A stretch of 64,000 bases of DNA from a bacterium (lineage in GTDB: Bacteria > Pseudomonadota > Alphaproteobacteria > Micavibrionales > UBA2020), in the NCBI GenBank assembly GCA_029945425.1, contig JAQSDV010000001.1, positions 248,001 through 312,000 of the forward strand. Reading direction: 5' to 3'. Under the pieces are notes generated by a model that ran no database searches, was not told where the DNA came from, and saw nothing but the letters and a program-made list of their open reading frames with translations. Position numbers and translations under genes: made by a program. Of the stretch, positions 19,601 through 28,215 are shown in pieces. Each line of letters begins with the position of its first letter. Positions within the stretch are counted from its first letter, which is position 1.

Positions 19601-20037
19601 ACGGCGGCATCAAAGCCCTGCGTACGACGCAGGTCAATCGTTTCAGCCAGTTCGTCTATTTTCGACTTGATATGACCGCGCAGAACATTGACGCGCATCG
19701 CGTCTTCCGGATCGTTGACCGACTCCCTCTCCAGTATCGAAAGCCGCTCTTCGAGGGCGGCGCGGGCGGTGAGATAAGGCTCAAGGTAGCGGTCGTCCCC
19801 CGTCAGCATATAACCGCGCTGGCCGGTTTCGGCATCCTTCAACTGCGACAGCACCCCCATGAGCGTAATCAGCTTCTCATGCGTCGCTGTCACTTCATGC
19901 GCATTTTCCTGGATGGTCTTGATGTTCATGTAGGAAATAAAGCCGCTGACCGCGAAGAACAGCAACACGGCGAGAAGCCCGCCCGTAATGGTTGCATCGC
20001 CCGCACGTTTGGTGTTGAGATTATTACCGTTTTTCAT
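16606..20037 (-). CDS. CHASE3-GAF hybrid histidine kinase with three receiver domains
   Basis: The start ATG at 20037 follows GAGGGC. The 1143-residue protein has a TM helix (~18-36), a periplasmic CHASE3 domain (~37-190, with DAETGQRGYMLTG), and a second TM helix (~192-212). A GAF-like domain (~235-385), a long coiled coil (~385-470), and HisKA with His482 (NMSHELRTP) come next. After the HATPase (G-boxes DTGIGI and GGTGLGL) come three receivers with Asp800, Asp922 and Asp1074. It is an inner-membrane sensor heading the CheR-CheB-hybrid operon. The ligand is unknown. Confidence 0.92.
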   Translation of the reverse strand: MKNGNNLNTKRAGDATITGGLLAVLLFFAVSGFISYMNIKTIQENAHEVTATHEKLITLMGVLSQLKDAETGQRGYMLTGDDRYLEPYLTARAALEERLSILERESVNDPEDAMRVNVLRGHIKSKIDELAETIDLRRTQGFDAAVAVMRTDRGKVAMDSARDIVAKMQEKVRNYRITQIQEMQGAYRVAQISSFLSVSFGALLAMIVAVLMTRAAATRRRQEWLQTGELGLQTAMAGQQRVEQLGENILKFCTEYFGAQVGAFFAKDGMHFKRVATYGLPATSQTPLAFEPGESLLGQAAKDRRVFMVRDIPEGYLSLGSSLGHGDPRHLVIAPAASDMMVEAVYELGVMEEFDDVVQELLERVSEPIAVAIRAANYRAHLQNLLEETQRQGEELQAQSEELRVSNEELEEQGRTLRESQARLEQQQAELEQTNSQLEEQTTLLESQRDDLARAKTIVQTKAQELEQASRYKSDFLANMSHELRTPLNSSLILAKLLADNPAGNLSDEQVKYALTIQSSGNDLLTLINDILDLSKIEAGHMEIRPEQMTVSRMFDDLVRLFQPMAQQKKLSFETRIENGCPTMIVSDRQRLEQILKNLLSNAFKFTEKGTVVLSFSRADNERVAFSVTDTGIGITQEQQQQVFEAFRQADSAISRKYGGTGLGLSISRQLTRLLGGTIHLASKPGEGSTFSVMLPEKYDSGLAPKPEPLSMLMTDAVHPESGRAAPPVPRAYGEGQILDDRDALNPKNRLLLVIEDDASFAKILFDLSHELNFQCLIAHTAAEALQLAKRYLPSAVILDVGLPDNSGLSVLDRLKQDARTRHIPVHVVSGSDYAQTALSLGAVGYMLKPVKREELSDVLKGFEERFSTNMRRVLIVEDDAVQLEAVGKLLESQQVETVGARTAAECLELLKTSTFDCMVLDLTLPDATGYQLLETISREDAYSFPPVIVYTGRDMSSAEEQRLRKYSHSIIIKGAKSPERLLDEVTLFLHQVVSDLPAEKQKMLQKARNRDAVLEGRRILVVEDDVRNVYAVTNIFEPRGAIVQIARNGREALEAMEKAQGNADTKIDLVLMDVMMPEMDGLTATREIRKKSDWKKIPIIMLTAKAMKDDQEKCMDAGANDYMAKPLDVEKLLSLARVWMPR

Positions 20038-20354
20038 TTGCCCTCGGCGTGTCGCGCTGCGGCGCGTAATTGCCCATCCCCTTGAAAACGCTTCCATACG
20101 GTTCAAGGCTAGAATGTATAACGTCCGTCTTAATATTTCGTTCCAAGAAAACGGCTCGGACGTTTTATGAAATATGAGGGCGGTGGTTTCAGGGGGTTTG
20201 GGTTGCTCCGGCTGGAGCGGTAGGCGCGTAATCGTCTCATTTTAATACCATAACATATAATTGCAGAAAACGCAAGGCTTAATTCGCAACAAACCGCATT
20301 GCTGACGCAGTGCAGCAAGGCTTATGGTGATTACATCAAAAATGACAGGATACG
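20038..20354. other. Intergenic region between kinase operon and glucosidase operon
   Basis: This 317-bp stretch separates two divergent operons and must contain both promoters. It is more AT-rich than its flanks. I see no tRNA, hairpin terminator or convincing gene in it. Confidence 0.5.
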
Positions 20355-22559
20355 ATGTCCGATGTGATTTCCACATTGCTGGCGCACATGACTCTGGACG
20401 AGAAAATCGGCCAGCTGAACCTCGTGATTGCGGGCGATGCCGTCACGGGCGCGACGGTATCCGAAGGCGTGGTGCAGAAAATCGCCAGCGGCGCGGTCGG
20501 CGGCATGTTCGGCGTGTATGGCGCAACCCCCGTGCGCGCGCTGCAAACCGTCGCGCTTGAAAAAAGCCGCCTGAAAATTCCGCTGATCTTCGGGCTCGAT
20601 GTCATCCACGGCCACCGCACCATCTTCCCCATTCCGCTCGGGCTTTCCTGTTCGTGGGATCTGGCGATGATCGAAAACGTCGCGAAGCTGTCGGGCGACG
20701 AAGCGGCGGCGGAGGGGCTGCACTGGGTATTCTCCCCCATGGTCGATATCACGCGCGATGCGCGCTGGGGGCGCTGCGCCGAGGCTGCTGGCGAAGACGC
20801 ATATCTTGGTTCGCGCATATCCGCCGCCATGGTGCGCGGGTATCAGGAAAACGGCGATAACTCGCTGCTCGCCTGCGTCAAACATTTCGCGCTCTATGGT
20901 GCGGCGGAGGCCGGACGCGATTACCACACTGCGGATATGAGCCGTCTTGCGATGTTCGAACAATATTTTCCGCCGTACAAGGCCGCTGTCGATGCAGGCG
21001 TCGCGAGCGTCATGAGTTCGTTCAACGATGTGGAGGGTATCCCCGCCACCGGCAATAAATGGCTGCTGACCGATGTCTTGCGCAAACAATGGGGCTTCGA
21101 CGGGTTTGTCGTGTCCGATTACACAAGCGTGAACGAGATGATCGATCACGGCATGGGCGATTTGCAAACGGTTTCCGCGCTCGCGCTAAAGGCCGGACTG
21201 GATATGGACATGGTCGGCGAAGGTTTCCTGACCACGCTGAAAAAATCGCTGGATGAGGGCAAGGTCACGGAAGACGATATCACCACCGCCTGTGCGCGTA
21301 TCCTGCGCGCAAAGCAAAAACTGGGACTGTTCGACAACCCGTTCCGCAATTTGCGCGATGAATCGCCGAAAGAAATCATCCTGTCGCCCAAGCACCGCGC
21401 CGCCGCGCGCGATGCTGCCGCGCGTTCCTGCGTGCTGCTGAAAAACGACAATATCCTGCCGTTGCAGAAAACCGCGAAGATCGCCCTGATCGGCCCGCTG
21501 GCGGACGACAAGCGCAACATGCAGGGCACATGGAGCATCGCGGGCAACTGGGAAGAATGCGTATCGGTGTTGCAAGGGATGAAAAACGCCGCGCCCGCCG
21601 CCGATATTTCCTACGCCCTTGGCGCGAATGTGACGGATGACCCGCTGATCGCAGCGAAGGCGAATATCTTTGGCGAAAAAGTCATCATCGACCCCCGCCC
21701 CGAAAACGAATTGATTGCCGAGGCTGTGCGCGAAGCAGAACTTGCCGATGTGATCGTCGCGGTCGTGGGCGAAGCGCAGGAAATGTCCGGCGAAGCCGCC
21801 AGCCGCGCCGATATCGGCTTGCCGGGCAAACAATCCGCCCTGATCGCCGCGCTGGCCGCGACCGGAAAACCGTTGGTGATGGTATTCCTCAGCGGCCGCC
21901 CGCTGACCATCGTGAATGAATCGAAACAGGCGGGCGCGATTGTCGCCATGTGGTTCGGCGGAACTGAAGCAGGTAATGGTATTGCTGATGTGCTGTTCGG
22001 TGATTACAACCCCGCCGGAAAACTGAGCATGAGTTTCCCCTATGCGGTCGGGCAGATCCCCGTTTATTACAACCACAAAAAAACCGGCCGCCCCTATGCG
22101 GGTGAATTTCCGGGCGTGGTGGATGTGCCGTCGAAATTCCGTTCCCGCTACCTCGATATCCCGAACGAGCCGCTTTATCCCTTCGGTTTCGGTCTCAGCT
22201 ATACAACTTTTGAATACGGCGACGTGACTTTAAGCGAAACCGCCGCGCGCGGAAACGCAACCCTCACCGCCAGCGTCACCGTCATGAATACCGGCGCGCA
22301 TGACGGCGAGGAAACCGTGCAGCTTTACATCACCGACCCCGTCGCCAGCCTGTCGCGCCCCGTGCGCGAGCTGAAGGGTTTCGAAAAAATCGCGCTCAAG
22401 CGCGGCGAGAGCAAAACGGTGCAATTCACCATCACCACCGACCACCTGAAATTCTACAACAACGACCTGCATCATGATTGGGAAGCAGGAGAATTCATCA
22501 TCGCAATCGGCCCTAATTCTGCGCAAACGCGCGGCGTGGCCGTAACTTGGGAGAAATGA
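20355..22559 (+). CDS. Glycoside hydrolase family 3 beta-glucosidase
   Basis: The 734-residue protein has the three-domain BglX-like layout: a TIM barrel (residues 1-~330) with nucleophile Asp255 in GFVVSDYTSV and the KHFALYG substrate loop; an alpha/beta sandwich (~350-570); and a fibronectin-III-like C-terminal domain (~640-725). It removes terminal beta-linked glucose. No signal peptide is present, so it probably acts in the cytoplasm. The GH144-like gene follows with only 2 bp between stop and start, suggesting action on glucooligosaccharides, most likely beta-1,2-linked. Confidence 0.9.
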   Translation: MSDVISTLLAHMTLDEKIGQLNLVIAGDAVTGATVSEGVVQKIASGAVGGMFGVYGATPVRALQTVALEKSRLKIPLIFGLDVIHGHRTIFPIPLGLSCSWDLAMIENVAKLSGDEAAAEGLHWVFSPMVDITRDARWGRCAEAAGEDAYLGSRISAAMVRGYQENGDNSLLACVKHFALYGAAEAGRDYHTADMSRLAMFEQYFPPYKAAVDAGVASVMSSFNDVEGIPATGNKWLLTDVLRKQWGFDGFVVSDYTSVNEMIDHGMGDLQTVSALALKAGLDMDMVGEGFLTTLKKSLDEGKVTEDDITTACARILRAKQKLGLFDNPFRNLRDESPKEIILSPKHRAAARDAAARSCVLLKNDNILPLQKTAKIALIGPLADDKRNMQGTWSIAGNWEECVSVLQGMKNAAPAADISYALGANVTDDPLIAAKANIFGEKVIIDPRPENELIAEAVREAELADVIVAVVGEAQEMSGEAASRADIGLPGKQSALIAALAATGKPLVMVFLSGRPLTIVNESKQAGAIVAMWFGGTEAGNGIADVLFGDYNPAGKLSMSFPYAVGQIPVYYNHKKTGRPYAGEFPGVVDVPSKFRSRYLDIPNEPLYPFGFGLSYTTFEYGDVTLSETAARGNATLTASVTVMNTGAHDGEETVQLYITDPVASLSRPVRELKGFEKIALKRGESKTVQFTITTDHLKFYNNDLHHDWEAGEFIIAIGPNSAQTRGVAVTWEK

Positions 22560-22561
22560 GC

Positions 22562-23914
22562 ATGTCAAAAAAAGACGGTGCGAAAAAAGGCATCACAGGC
22601 ATATTCAACGAGGCCGCCGGCAAAAAAGGCCTCACCGACGACCAGCTGCTCGACCTCGTGCAGAAACAGACGCTGCGATATTTCTGGGATTTCGCGCATC
22701 CCGACAGCGGCATGGCACGCGAACGCAGCAATGTGGTGAAGGGCTACGGCTACGACCTCGATTGCGTCACCACGGGCGGGACGGGTTTCGGAATCATGGC
22801 GATGGTGGCGGGCGTTGAGCGCGGCTGGATCGACCGCGACGAGGCGCGCGGGCAGCTGGAAAAAATCGTCGGCTTCCTCGAAACCTCTGACACCTTCCAC
22901 GGCGTCTTCCCGCATTTCCTGAACGCGACCACCGGCAAGACCATCCCGTTTTCGAAAAAGGACGACGGCGGCGATCTGGTCGAAACCTCTTTCCTCGTCA
23001 TGGGCCTGCTCTCAGCCCGCGAATATTTCAAGGAAGACGCTAGCTTGCAGGCGCGCATCACGAAAATCTGGGAAGCGGTCGAATGGGACCATCATGTGCA
23101 GAACGGCAAGCTGCTCTGGCATTGGAGCCCCAATCACGATTACGCGATGAACCTGCCGATCGAAGGCTGGAACGAATGCCTCGTCACGCATGTGCTGGCA
23201 TCCGCATCGCCCACGCATCCCGTGCCGCTGACCGTTTACAAGGATAGCTGGCTGAAAGGTGCCGATTTCATCAATGGCGGCGATTATGACGGGATTTATA
23301 AAAACGGCGCGCCCATCGAGACGATCACGCAGCCGCTCGGCCCCTTCCTCGGCGGGCCGCTGTTTTTCGCGCATTATTCGTTCATGGGGCTGAACCCGAA
23401 ACAGTTGCACGACGAACACGCAGATTATTTCGAACAGAACCGCGCCCACACGCTGCTCAACCGCGCGCATTGCATCAACAACCCGATGGGGCACAAGGGC
23501 TACGGCGAAGACAGCTGGGGCCTGACCGCGGGCGACACCGTCGGCGGCTATTCCGCCCATTCGCCCACCAATGATAACGGCGTCATCACGCCGACCGCCG
23601 CGCTGTCATCCCTGCCCTACACGCCCCAAGAATCCATGCAGGCGCTCCGCAACTTCTACGAAAACCTCGGCGACAAAATCTGGAGCGAATACGGATTTGT
23701 CGACGGCTTCAGCGAAACCGCCGACTGGCAGGCCAAATCCCACCTCGCCATCGACCAAGGCCCGATCATCGTCATGATCGAAAACCACCGCAGCGGATTG
23801 CTGTGGGACCTGTTCATGAACGCGCCCGAGGTGAAACCGGCATTGCAGAAACTGGGATTGCAGCAGGCGGCAAAACCCGCCGCCGCCGCGCCGAAGCCGC
23901 CAAAAGTGGCTTGA
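22562..23914 (+). CDS. GH144-like glucoamylase-family protein (probable beta-1,2-glucanase)
   Basis: I start at ATG 22562 because GGGAG lies at ideal spacing, giving 450 residues. The sequence has the (alpha/alpha)6-barrel features of the glucoamylase-like/GH144 group: QKQTLRYFWDFAHPDSG near residue 40, LVETSFLVMGLL, YGEDSWGLTAGD and the Ala/Pro-rich end. Characterised GH144 enzymes cut beta-1,2-glucan internally to sophorooligosaccharides, and GH3 partners finish the job. Family members are usually exported; this one lacks a signal peptide. The exact linkage is inferred from family and context. Confidence 0.75.
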   Translation: MSKKDGAKKGITGIFNEAAGKKGLTDDQLLDLVQKQTLRYFWDFAHPDSGMARERSNVVKGYGYDLDCVTTGGTGFGIMAMVAGVERGWIDRDEARGQLEKIVGFLETSDTFHGVFPHFLNATTGKTIPFSKKDDGGDLVETSFLVMGLLSAREYFKEDASLQARITKIWEAVEWDHHVQNGKLLWHWSPNHDYAMNLPIEGWNECLVTHVLASASPTHPVPLTVYKDSWLKGADFINGGDYDGIYKNGAPIETITQPLGPFLGGPLFFAHYSFMGLNPKQLHDEHADYFEQNRAHTLLNRAHCINNPMGHKGYGEDSWGLTAGDTVGGYSAHSPTNDNGVITPTAALSSLPYTPQESMQALRNFYENLGDKIWSEYGFVDGFSETADWQAKSHLAIDQGPIIVMIENHRSGLLWDLFMNAPEVKPALQKLGLQQAAKPAAAAPKPPKVA

Positions 23915-23916
23915 TG

Positions 23917-24708
23917 TCAATGTGAGGCGTAAATCTTTCTGCCGGTAATTTCGGCAAAAGGTATAAAACCCAGATAGCGGCTGTCATAGGCATCAAAACG
24001 ATTGTCGCCCATGACGTAAAAATTATTTTCCGGCACGGTCACGGTAACATCCGGCGGCATTTTTTCCGGATTTTTATTGTAAGCGGCCAGATACTGCGCA
24101 TTGCCGATTTTTTCGCTGAAAATTTTCTCGTGTTCCGTCTCATGGACCAGTTTCCGTTGTACGGCCTCGCCGTTTACCGCGAGTTCATCGCGGGTCGTTT
24201 TCACGCTGTCGCCGGGCAGCCCGATCACGCGCCAGACATAAATATATGCGTCTCCATCTTTCTTGCGCAGCAGGGTGACAACATCGCCCCTCGTGACATC
24301 GGCGGATATGCTATAGGCCCTTTTAAGGCAGAAAATTTTACTTTGGGTCGGCAAGCCGGGATACATGCCGTTTTGTGGAAGATTATAATATGAGATGAAA
24401 AAGTGCTGAATGAAAGTTCCTGTTAAAAACGACGCGCACACCACGCCGATAAGTATGTATTTGGCGCTTGGCGGGGCCGGAGGCCATGATTGATTTTTAT
24501 CCACCCATCGCAGCGAGTACCAGTACGAGAAACCCGTGAACGCCGCAAACAGCGCAAAAAAAGTGAATTCAAAGTATATAAAAAAAATTGCGAAGGCGAC
24601 GCACAGCAAAGTACTGGCGATGGCGGTATTGCGCGAATTTATTCCCCAGAGGCTGAGCCGGACGAAAAGCGGACGTTTAGGCGGACCATTATAATGTTGA
24701 TCATTCAT
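23917..24708 (-). CDS. Signal peptidase I homologue lacking catalytic Ser and Lys
   Basis: The 263-residue protein has three hydrophobic segments (about residues 28-45, 46-62 and 84-108), then an S26 peptidase fold. Boxes C, D and E are recognisable: RGDVVTLL, RVIGLPGD and MGDNRFDAYDSRYLGFIP. Box B reads QNGMYPGL, so the usual Ser before Met is Gly. Box D reads VWRVIGLPGD, so the usual catalytic Lys is Trp. It is therefore probably not a functional Ser-Lys peptidase, though the fold is kept. It converges on the GH144-like gene with a 2-bp gap. Confidence 0.8.
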   Translation of the reverse strand: MNDQHYNGPPKRPLFVRLSLWGINSRNTAIASTLLCVAFAIFFIYFEFTFFALFAAFTGFSYWYSLRWVDKNQSWPPAPPSAKYILIGVVCASFLTGTFIQHFFISYYNLPQNGMYPGLPTQSKIFCLKRAYSISADVTRGDVVTLLRKKDGDAYIYVWRVIGLPGDSVKTTRDELAVNGEAVQRKLVHETEHEKIFSEKIGNAQYLAAYNKNPEKMPPDVTVTVPENNFYVMGDNRFDAYDSRYLGFIPFAEITGRKIYASH

Positions 24709-24841
24709 GGCGAATAACTTTGATAAACGTGTTTAAAGAGAAATCCGGCAAGTCAAAAAATTGGAGCGGTGACGTAATTCATATAAGGCAATCAACACGT
24801 TGAATTGAATCAACTTTCTTCAAAGTGAATAATCATTTGGC

Positions 24842-24860
24842 CCCCAAATAGGCCCCCAGA
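24842..24860. repeat. Left 19-bp direct repeat (candidate attL)
   Basis: CCCCAAATAGGCCCCCAGA is identical to 28666-28684. It marks the left edge of the AT-rich island, inside the 410-bp gene-free gap upstream of the signal-peptidase homologue. It could be an attachment core or an integrase arm-binding site. Confidence 0.6.
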
Positions 24861-25119
24861 AGTTATTTTGATAGCACATTTTGAAGCATGCCCACGATGA
24901 ACGTAAGGCCCCGCAAGTGGCATTAGGCAAACAATAGGATGCATTCAATACAAGGCGATGGAAAGGGTATTATGTTTCTCCAAGGCATAGCTGCACGCCC
25001 CCATTCGATGTATGCGCCCACCACCCCCCATTCGCCCCCACGTTCTATAGGTGATAGCCACGATAAAATTTTGGGACCGTTTTGAATTAAGGCAATACCG
25101 GAGGCTGAGAAGCAGAAAC

Positions 25120-25344
25120 TTAACTTTTCCTGCTCTTTACTTCATCAAACAGTTTTGCAGGACTAATCTTCAGAGCCTCAGCAATCTTCTTAAGAACCGT
25201 AACGGTAGGGTTTCTTATGCCACGCTCAACGCCGCTTATATAAGTACGATGAAGGCCAGCCTCAAAGCCAAGCTCTTCCTGTGAAAGCCCGTTAGCCTTC
25301 CGATATTTCGTTATGTTTAGTCCTATGACGCGGCGAATATCCAT
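25120..25344 (-). CDS. XRE-family helix-turn-helix regulator
   Basis: The 74-residue protein is a single Cro/C1-type HTH domain: NITKYRKANGLSQEELGFEA, then GLHRTYISGVERGIRNPTV, then a closing helix. It probably binds an operator in the 63-bp gap shared with the divergent lipoprotein gene. Such small XRE proteins commonly control restriction, phage or defence genes. The gene is AT-rich like the rest of the island. Confidence 0.9.
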   Translation of the reverse strand: MDIRRVIGLNITKYRKANGLSQEELGFEAGLHRTYISGVERGIRNPTVTVLKKIAEALKISPAKLFDEVKSRKS

Positions 25345-25407
25345 TGCTGGAGACTCGCCAAATGAATACTATCGGTCTACATCCTATGAGTCTCATTTAA
25401 GGGTGCT

Positions 25408-25989
25408 TTGAACGGGGAATCTATAAAATTTCATATTGTACTTATAGCTTTTGCAGTAGCCTCCTTTTTATCAGGATGCAGCGCAGCAAACATAACATTA
25501 CAGCGTGAAATTTCTTTGGCCAAAGCCACAAAATCTGAAGCAACACGCGATTGCAGCGCGTATGGTGACATCGCTACGGGCGAGCCACGTGGACGTAAAA
25601 ACGCTTTAAAGCTTCATAGCTGCGTAAGCAAGGTAGTGGACAGAACTTTGCTGCCTAAATCTGCCTTTCCCGACATTTGGCTATCAGGTCGCGCTAAAGG
25701 GCGCAGGTTAGCGAAAGCATACTATGATGGCTCAATTGACTATGACGAGTTTAAGTCACGCTCAGATGAACTAAGTTCTGAGGGGCTTCGTGCAATTAAC
25801 ACTCGACTGATGCAGATGCAGGAGAAACAAACAGAAGAAACGCAGATACTGTTGAATAACCTTGCAGTTATGCAGCATTTAGAAAATCAGGCTGCGGAAG
25901 CAAATAGACCGATTATTCAAGAAATTAGTCCAAGCCGCGCTGATTGCTATAAATATAACGAGAAGAATATCGACTGCACTTTACATTAA
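25408..25989 (+). CDS. Putative lipoprotein of unknown function
   Basis: The frame has no ATG at its 5' end; TTG at 25408 with AGGG upstream is the likely start. The product is 193 residues, with a lipoprotein signal peptide ending in the lipobox LSGC (Cys at ~residue 24), so the mature protein is probably membrane-anchored. The mature part is charged, with a helical Gln/Glu-rich stretch (MQMQEKQTEETQILLNN). No family is recognised. It is divergent from the XRE gene. Confidence 0.65.
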   Translation: MNGESIKFHIVLIAFAVASFLSGCSAANITLQREISLAKATKSEATRDCSAYGDIATGEPRGRKNALKLHSCVSKVVDRTLLPKSAFPDIWLSGRAKGRRLAKAYYDGSIDYDEFKSRSDELSSEGLRAINTRLMQMQEKQTEETQILLNNLAVMQHLENQAAEANRPIIQEISPSRADCYKYNEKNIDCTLH

Positions 25990-26011
25990 CGATAAATATA
26001 AGTTCACGTTA

Positions 26012-26842
26012 TTAATTAATAGGAGTGCCATCATTCGTGACTCTAGGTGGCGGTTGAATATTGTGCCTGACACATAAACGTCCACTCATGCATTGCCCCA
26101 CAAACTGTCTATGCGCATCTAAATTAGATAAGCCCGTGTTTTCGGGCGTAAAGACCATAGATCCTGCGCAACTATGCTGTGAACCCGCTCCTTTAGCAGG
26201 GAGATCATTCAAGTGCACATACGGAAGGCTTGTAATATCTGGCATGCAGGTTCTCGAAATTTGAGTACATGCGACACGGGGCGCTCGAGCTGTAAGACCA
26301 GCCATAATTTCAGGTCGAGGGTTATCGTACCTCCCTTCACGAGAGTTAGAGAATACAACTATCGATGGACGAACGCTCTCACAAAGGCTATTGGCAAAAA
26401 CTGTGGGATCGCTGTCAGCGGGAAGCCCGCCATGATGAGGGAATACTAAAATTGGAGCAGTTAGGTCTCGATCATTTCTAATCATTCGATCCAGAGTAGA
26501 TTGGTCCATATCTCCAGCTAACAGAGCCCAAGCTTGGTCCCTGTGCAGGACTTTAATAACGGCAGACATTGAATTTGCGTCCATACCCTCCCCTTCTACA
26601 TCCGTTCCGCCGACCCCTCCTAATGCATCTTCTGGCTCAGGTGAAAGTATTATAAATTTGATTTCCCCATTGACGACTTCTGCAGGGGAAGTTGTACTAA
26701 GCCCGACTACGCGTGTACCTCTACTTCTAACATCTTTAATAACATGTCTGAACCGCTGCCACGCCTGTGTTGTTCTTTTAACGTCAGGATTAACGTAAAC
26801 AACCCCGATGCTTCTTGATCGATCAGAGAGAAGTGACGTGAT
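26012..26842 (-). pseudogene. 3' fragment of a ComEC/Rec2-like metallo-beta-lactamase-fold gene
   Basis: The frame is open from 26842 to the stop at 26012 (276 residues); the longest ATG-initiated part starts at 26584. It contains LLAGDMDQST and ILVFPHHGG, the C-terminal metal-site motifs of the ComEC/Rec2-type MBL hydrolases. The N-terminal HxHxDH motif is missing. The frame runs back into a TAG exactly where the oppositely oriented GTPase fragment begins, so a deletion has joined the two. The product is expected to be inactive. Confidence 0.65.
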
Positions 26843-27211
26843 CTATTACAAATTTTGGCAAATGATCCTTTCTCTACCTCAAGAAAAAAATTGGTAATCA
26901 TTCTCTCAGCTTGGGATCTGGTAGAGAAGAATCTTACCCCGGCACAATTTCTCAAACGAGAGCTGCCATTGCTCGCTCAATTTCTTGAAAGCCAGAAAAT
27001 TTGTTTGGAGCTAAAAGTTTACGGGGTTAGCGCCCTTGGGGGTGATATCACCGAGTACAATAAGGAACTGGAAGCAGCTATAAAGCTTAGCAAGAACATT
27101 CCCCCTATTGAATTAATATCCCAAGATAAGCTCTCAAATAGAGTTAGTATCACAGATGGAGTGGAAAGTGGCCAAGATCTAACTATGCCTATGAAGTGGC
27201 TAATAACCTGA
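26837..27211 (+). pseudogene. 3' fragment of a double-GTPase conflict-system gene
   Basis: The open frame starts directly after TGA at 26834-26836 and has no proper start. It encodes about 124 residues with VIILSAWDLV, LTPAQFLKRELPLLAQFL, VYGVSALGGD and a C-terminal DLTMPMKWL, which I recognise as the C-terminal half of the double-GTPase family paired with GAP1 proteins. P-loop and switch motifs of the first GTPase are missing. Its stop overlaps the next gene (TGATG), preserving the original operon coupling. Confidence 0.6.
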
Positions 27212-28215
27212 TGCATAAGGGCTCATCCGTACTTGCTATAGATCATCTTTTGCATGGCTATGATAAAGGCCATAGATTACTCGCTGCGTCTATTGAGCTC
27301 CCTAAATCGGTTTCTGAGCTGCTCCTCACTCGCAGCGATGCCGCAGTTTCTGGATTTAACTCATCTAATCCCCCATATTTATCTGGATACCCCCTGCCCG
27401 AGATAGCAGCATATGCATTTTCTCGCACATGGCCAGCTGTGGGAATGCCGCGCCCTGGCTGCGTGTGGACACACACTTTGATTATTCCATATGCTTATTT
27501 GGCACTTGTCGAAAATTTGGAAGAACTTACCCAGTTGTTCAGTGAACCTACCAATGAGTCTCCATTAGATTTTTATAGGGAGAAGATTACCGCCCCCGTA
27601 TTTTCTACATCCTTGAAAAATGACATTGCGCCACCTACAGACGCCCTCGAAAGACTGTTATATAAATTTTATGGCGAGCCATCTCAAGAGATTGATTTAA
27701 CTTGGACTGGATACGCCGAGAATCTTTTATTTAAAGTCTGGAGTCAGCAATGGCCTAAACTCCGCCGATCCCTCTCTTTCAGGACTTGGGGTGATCTGCA
27801 CAAAGAAGACCATTTTGATATCGCATTTTCGAGAAAGGGCAGAGACTCCCTCCTCGACAATGATTTCCTGCCAGAGTGGGTTATTAAAGCCTCGATAGAT
27901 GCCTCAGAATCTACAGGCACAGGACTCCGAGAGTTTTTGTGGACGCATGGAATCGAATGCGAAACGAACAGATATGCCTTTAAACAGCTGGTCGAGGCTT
28001 GGACATTCATAAACCACTATTCTTCGATGGGCTCTGAAGAATCGCTCCTATACTTTCTCAACTGGAATGATTGTCCGAGATCACTAATACTGCCATTGAT
28101 TAACATTGCCGTTAATGAGTTGGGAATGGGCCTTTCACCAATAAAGGGGAAAATATCTGTACTCAAAAAATGTAGTACATTCTGCCCATGTTTAGGGGTC
28201 CAGCGGGACAACTGA
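27211..28215 (+). pseudogene. C-terminally truncated GAP1 (GTPase-associated protein 1) gene
   Basis: The ATG at 27211 overlaps the GTPase stop. The N-terminal part matches the GAP1 N-domain: LLHGYDKGHRLLAAS, SGYPLPEIAAYAFSRTWPA and MPRPGCVWTHTLIIPYA. Full GAP1 proteins are usually much longer than the 334 residues here. Near 28130 the frame runs into the antisense of a truncated integrase gene and stops at 28213-28215. In known systems GAP1 and double-GTPases form NTP-dependent biological conflict modules, so this is the remnant of one. Confidence 0.65.

Noticed and set aside
24961..25060. C-rich direct-repeat-like tract (cccccattcg, cgcccccacg)
   Set aside because: The repeats are short and irregular, with no clear unit; probably composition in decayed DNA.
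26707..26955. 82-codon minus-strand frame near the MBL/GTPase junction
   Set aside because: It is the wrong frame of the MBL fragment on one side and antisense of the GTPase fragment on the other.
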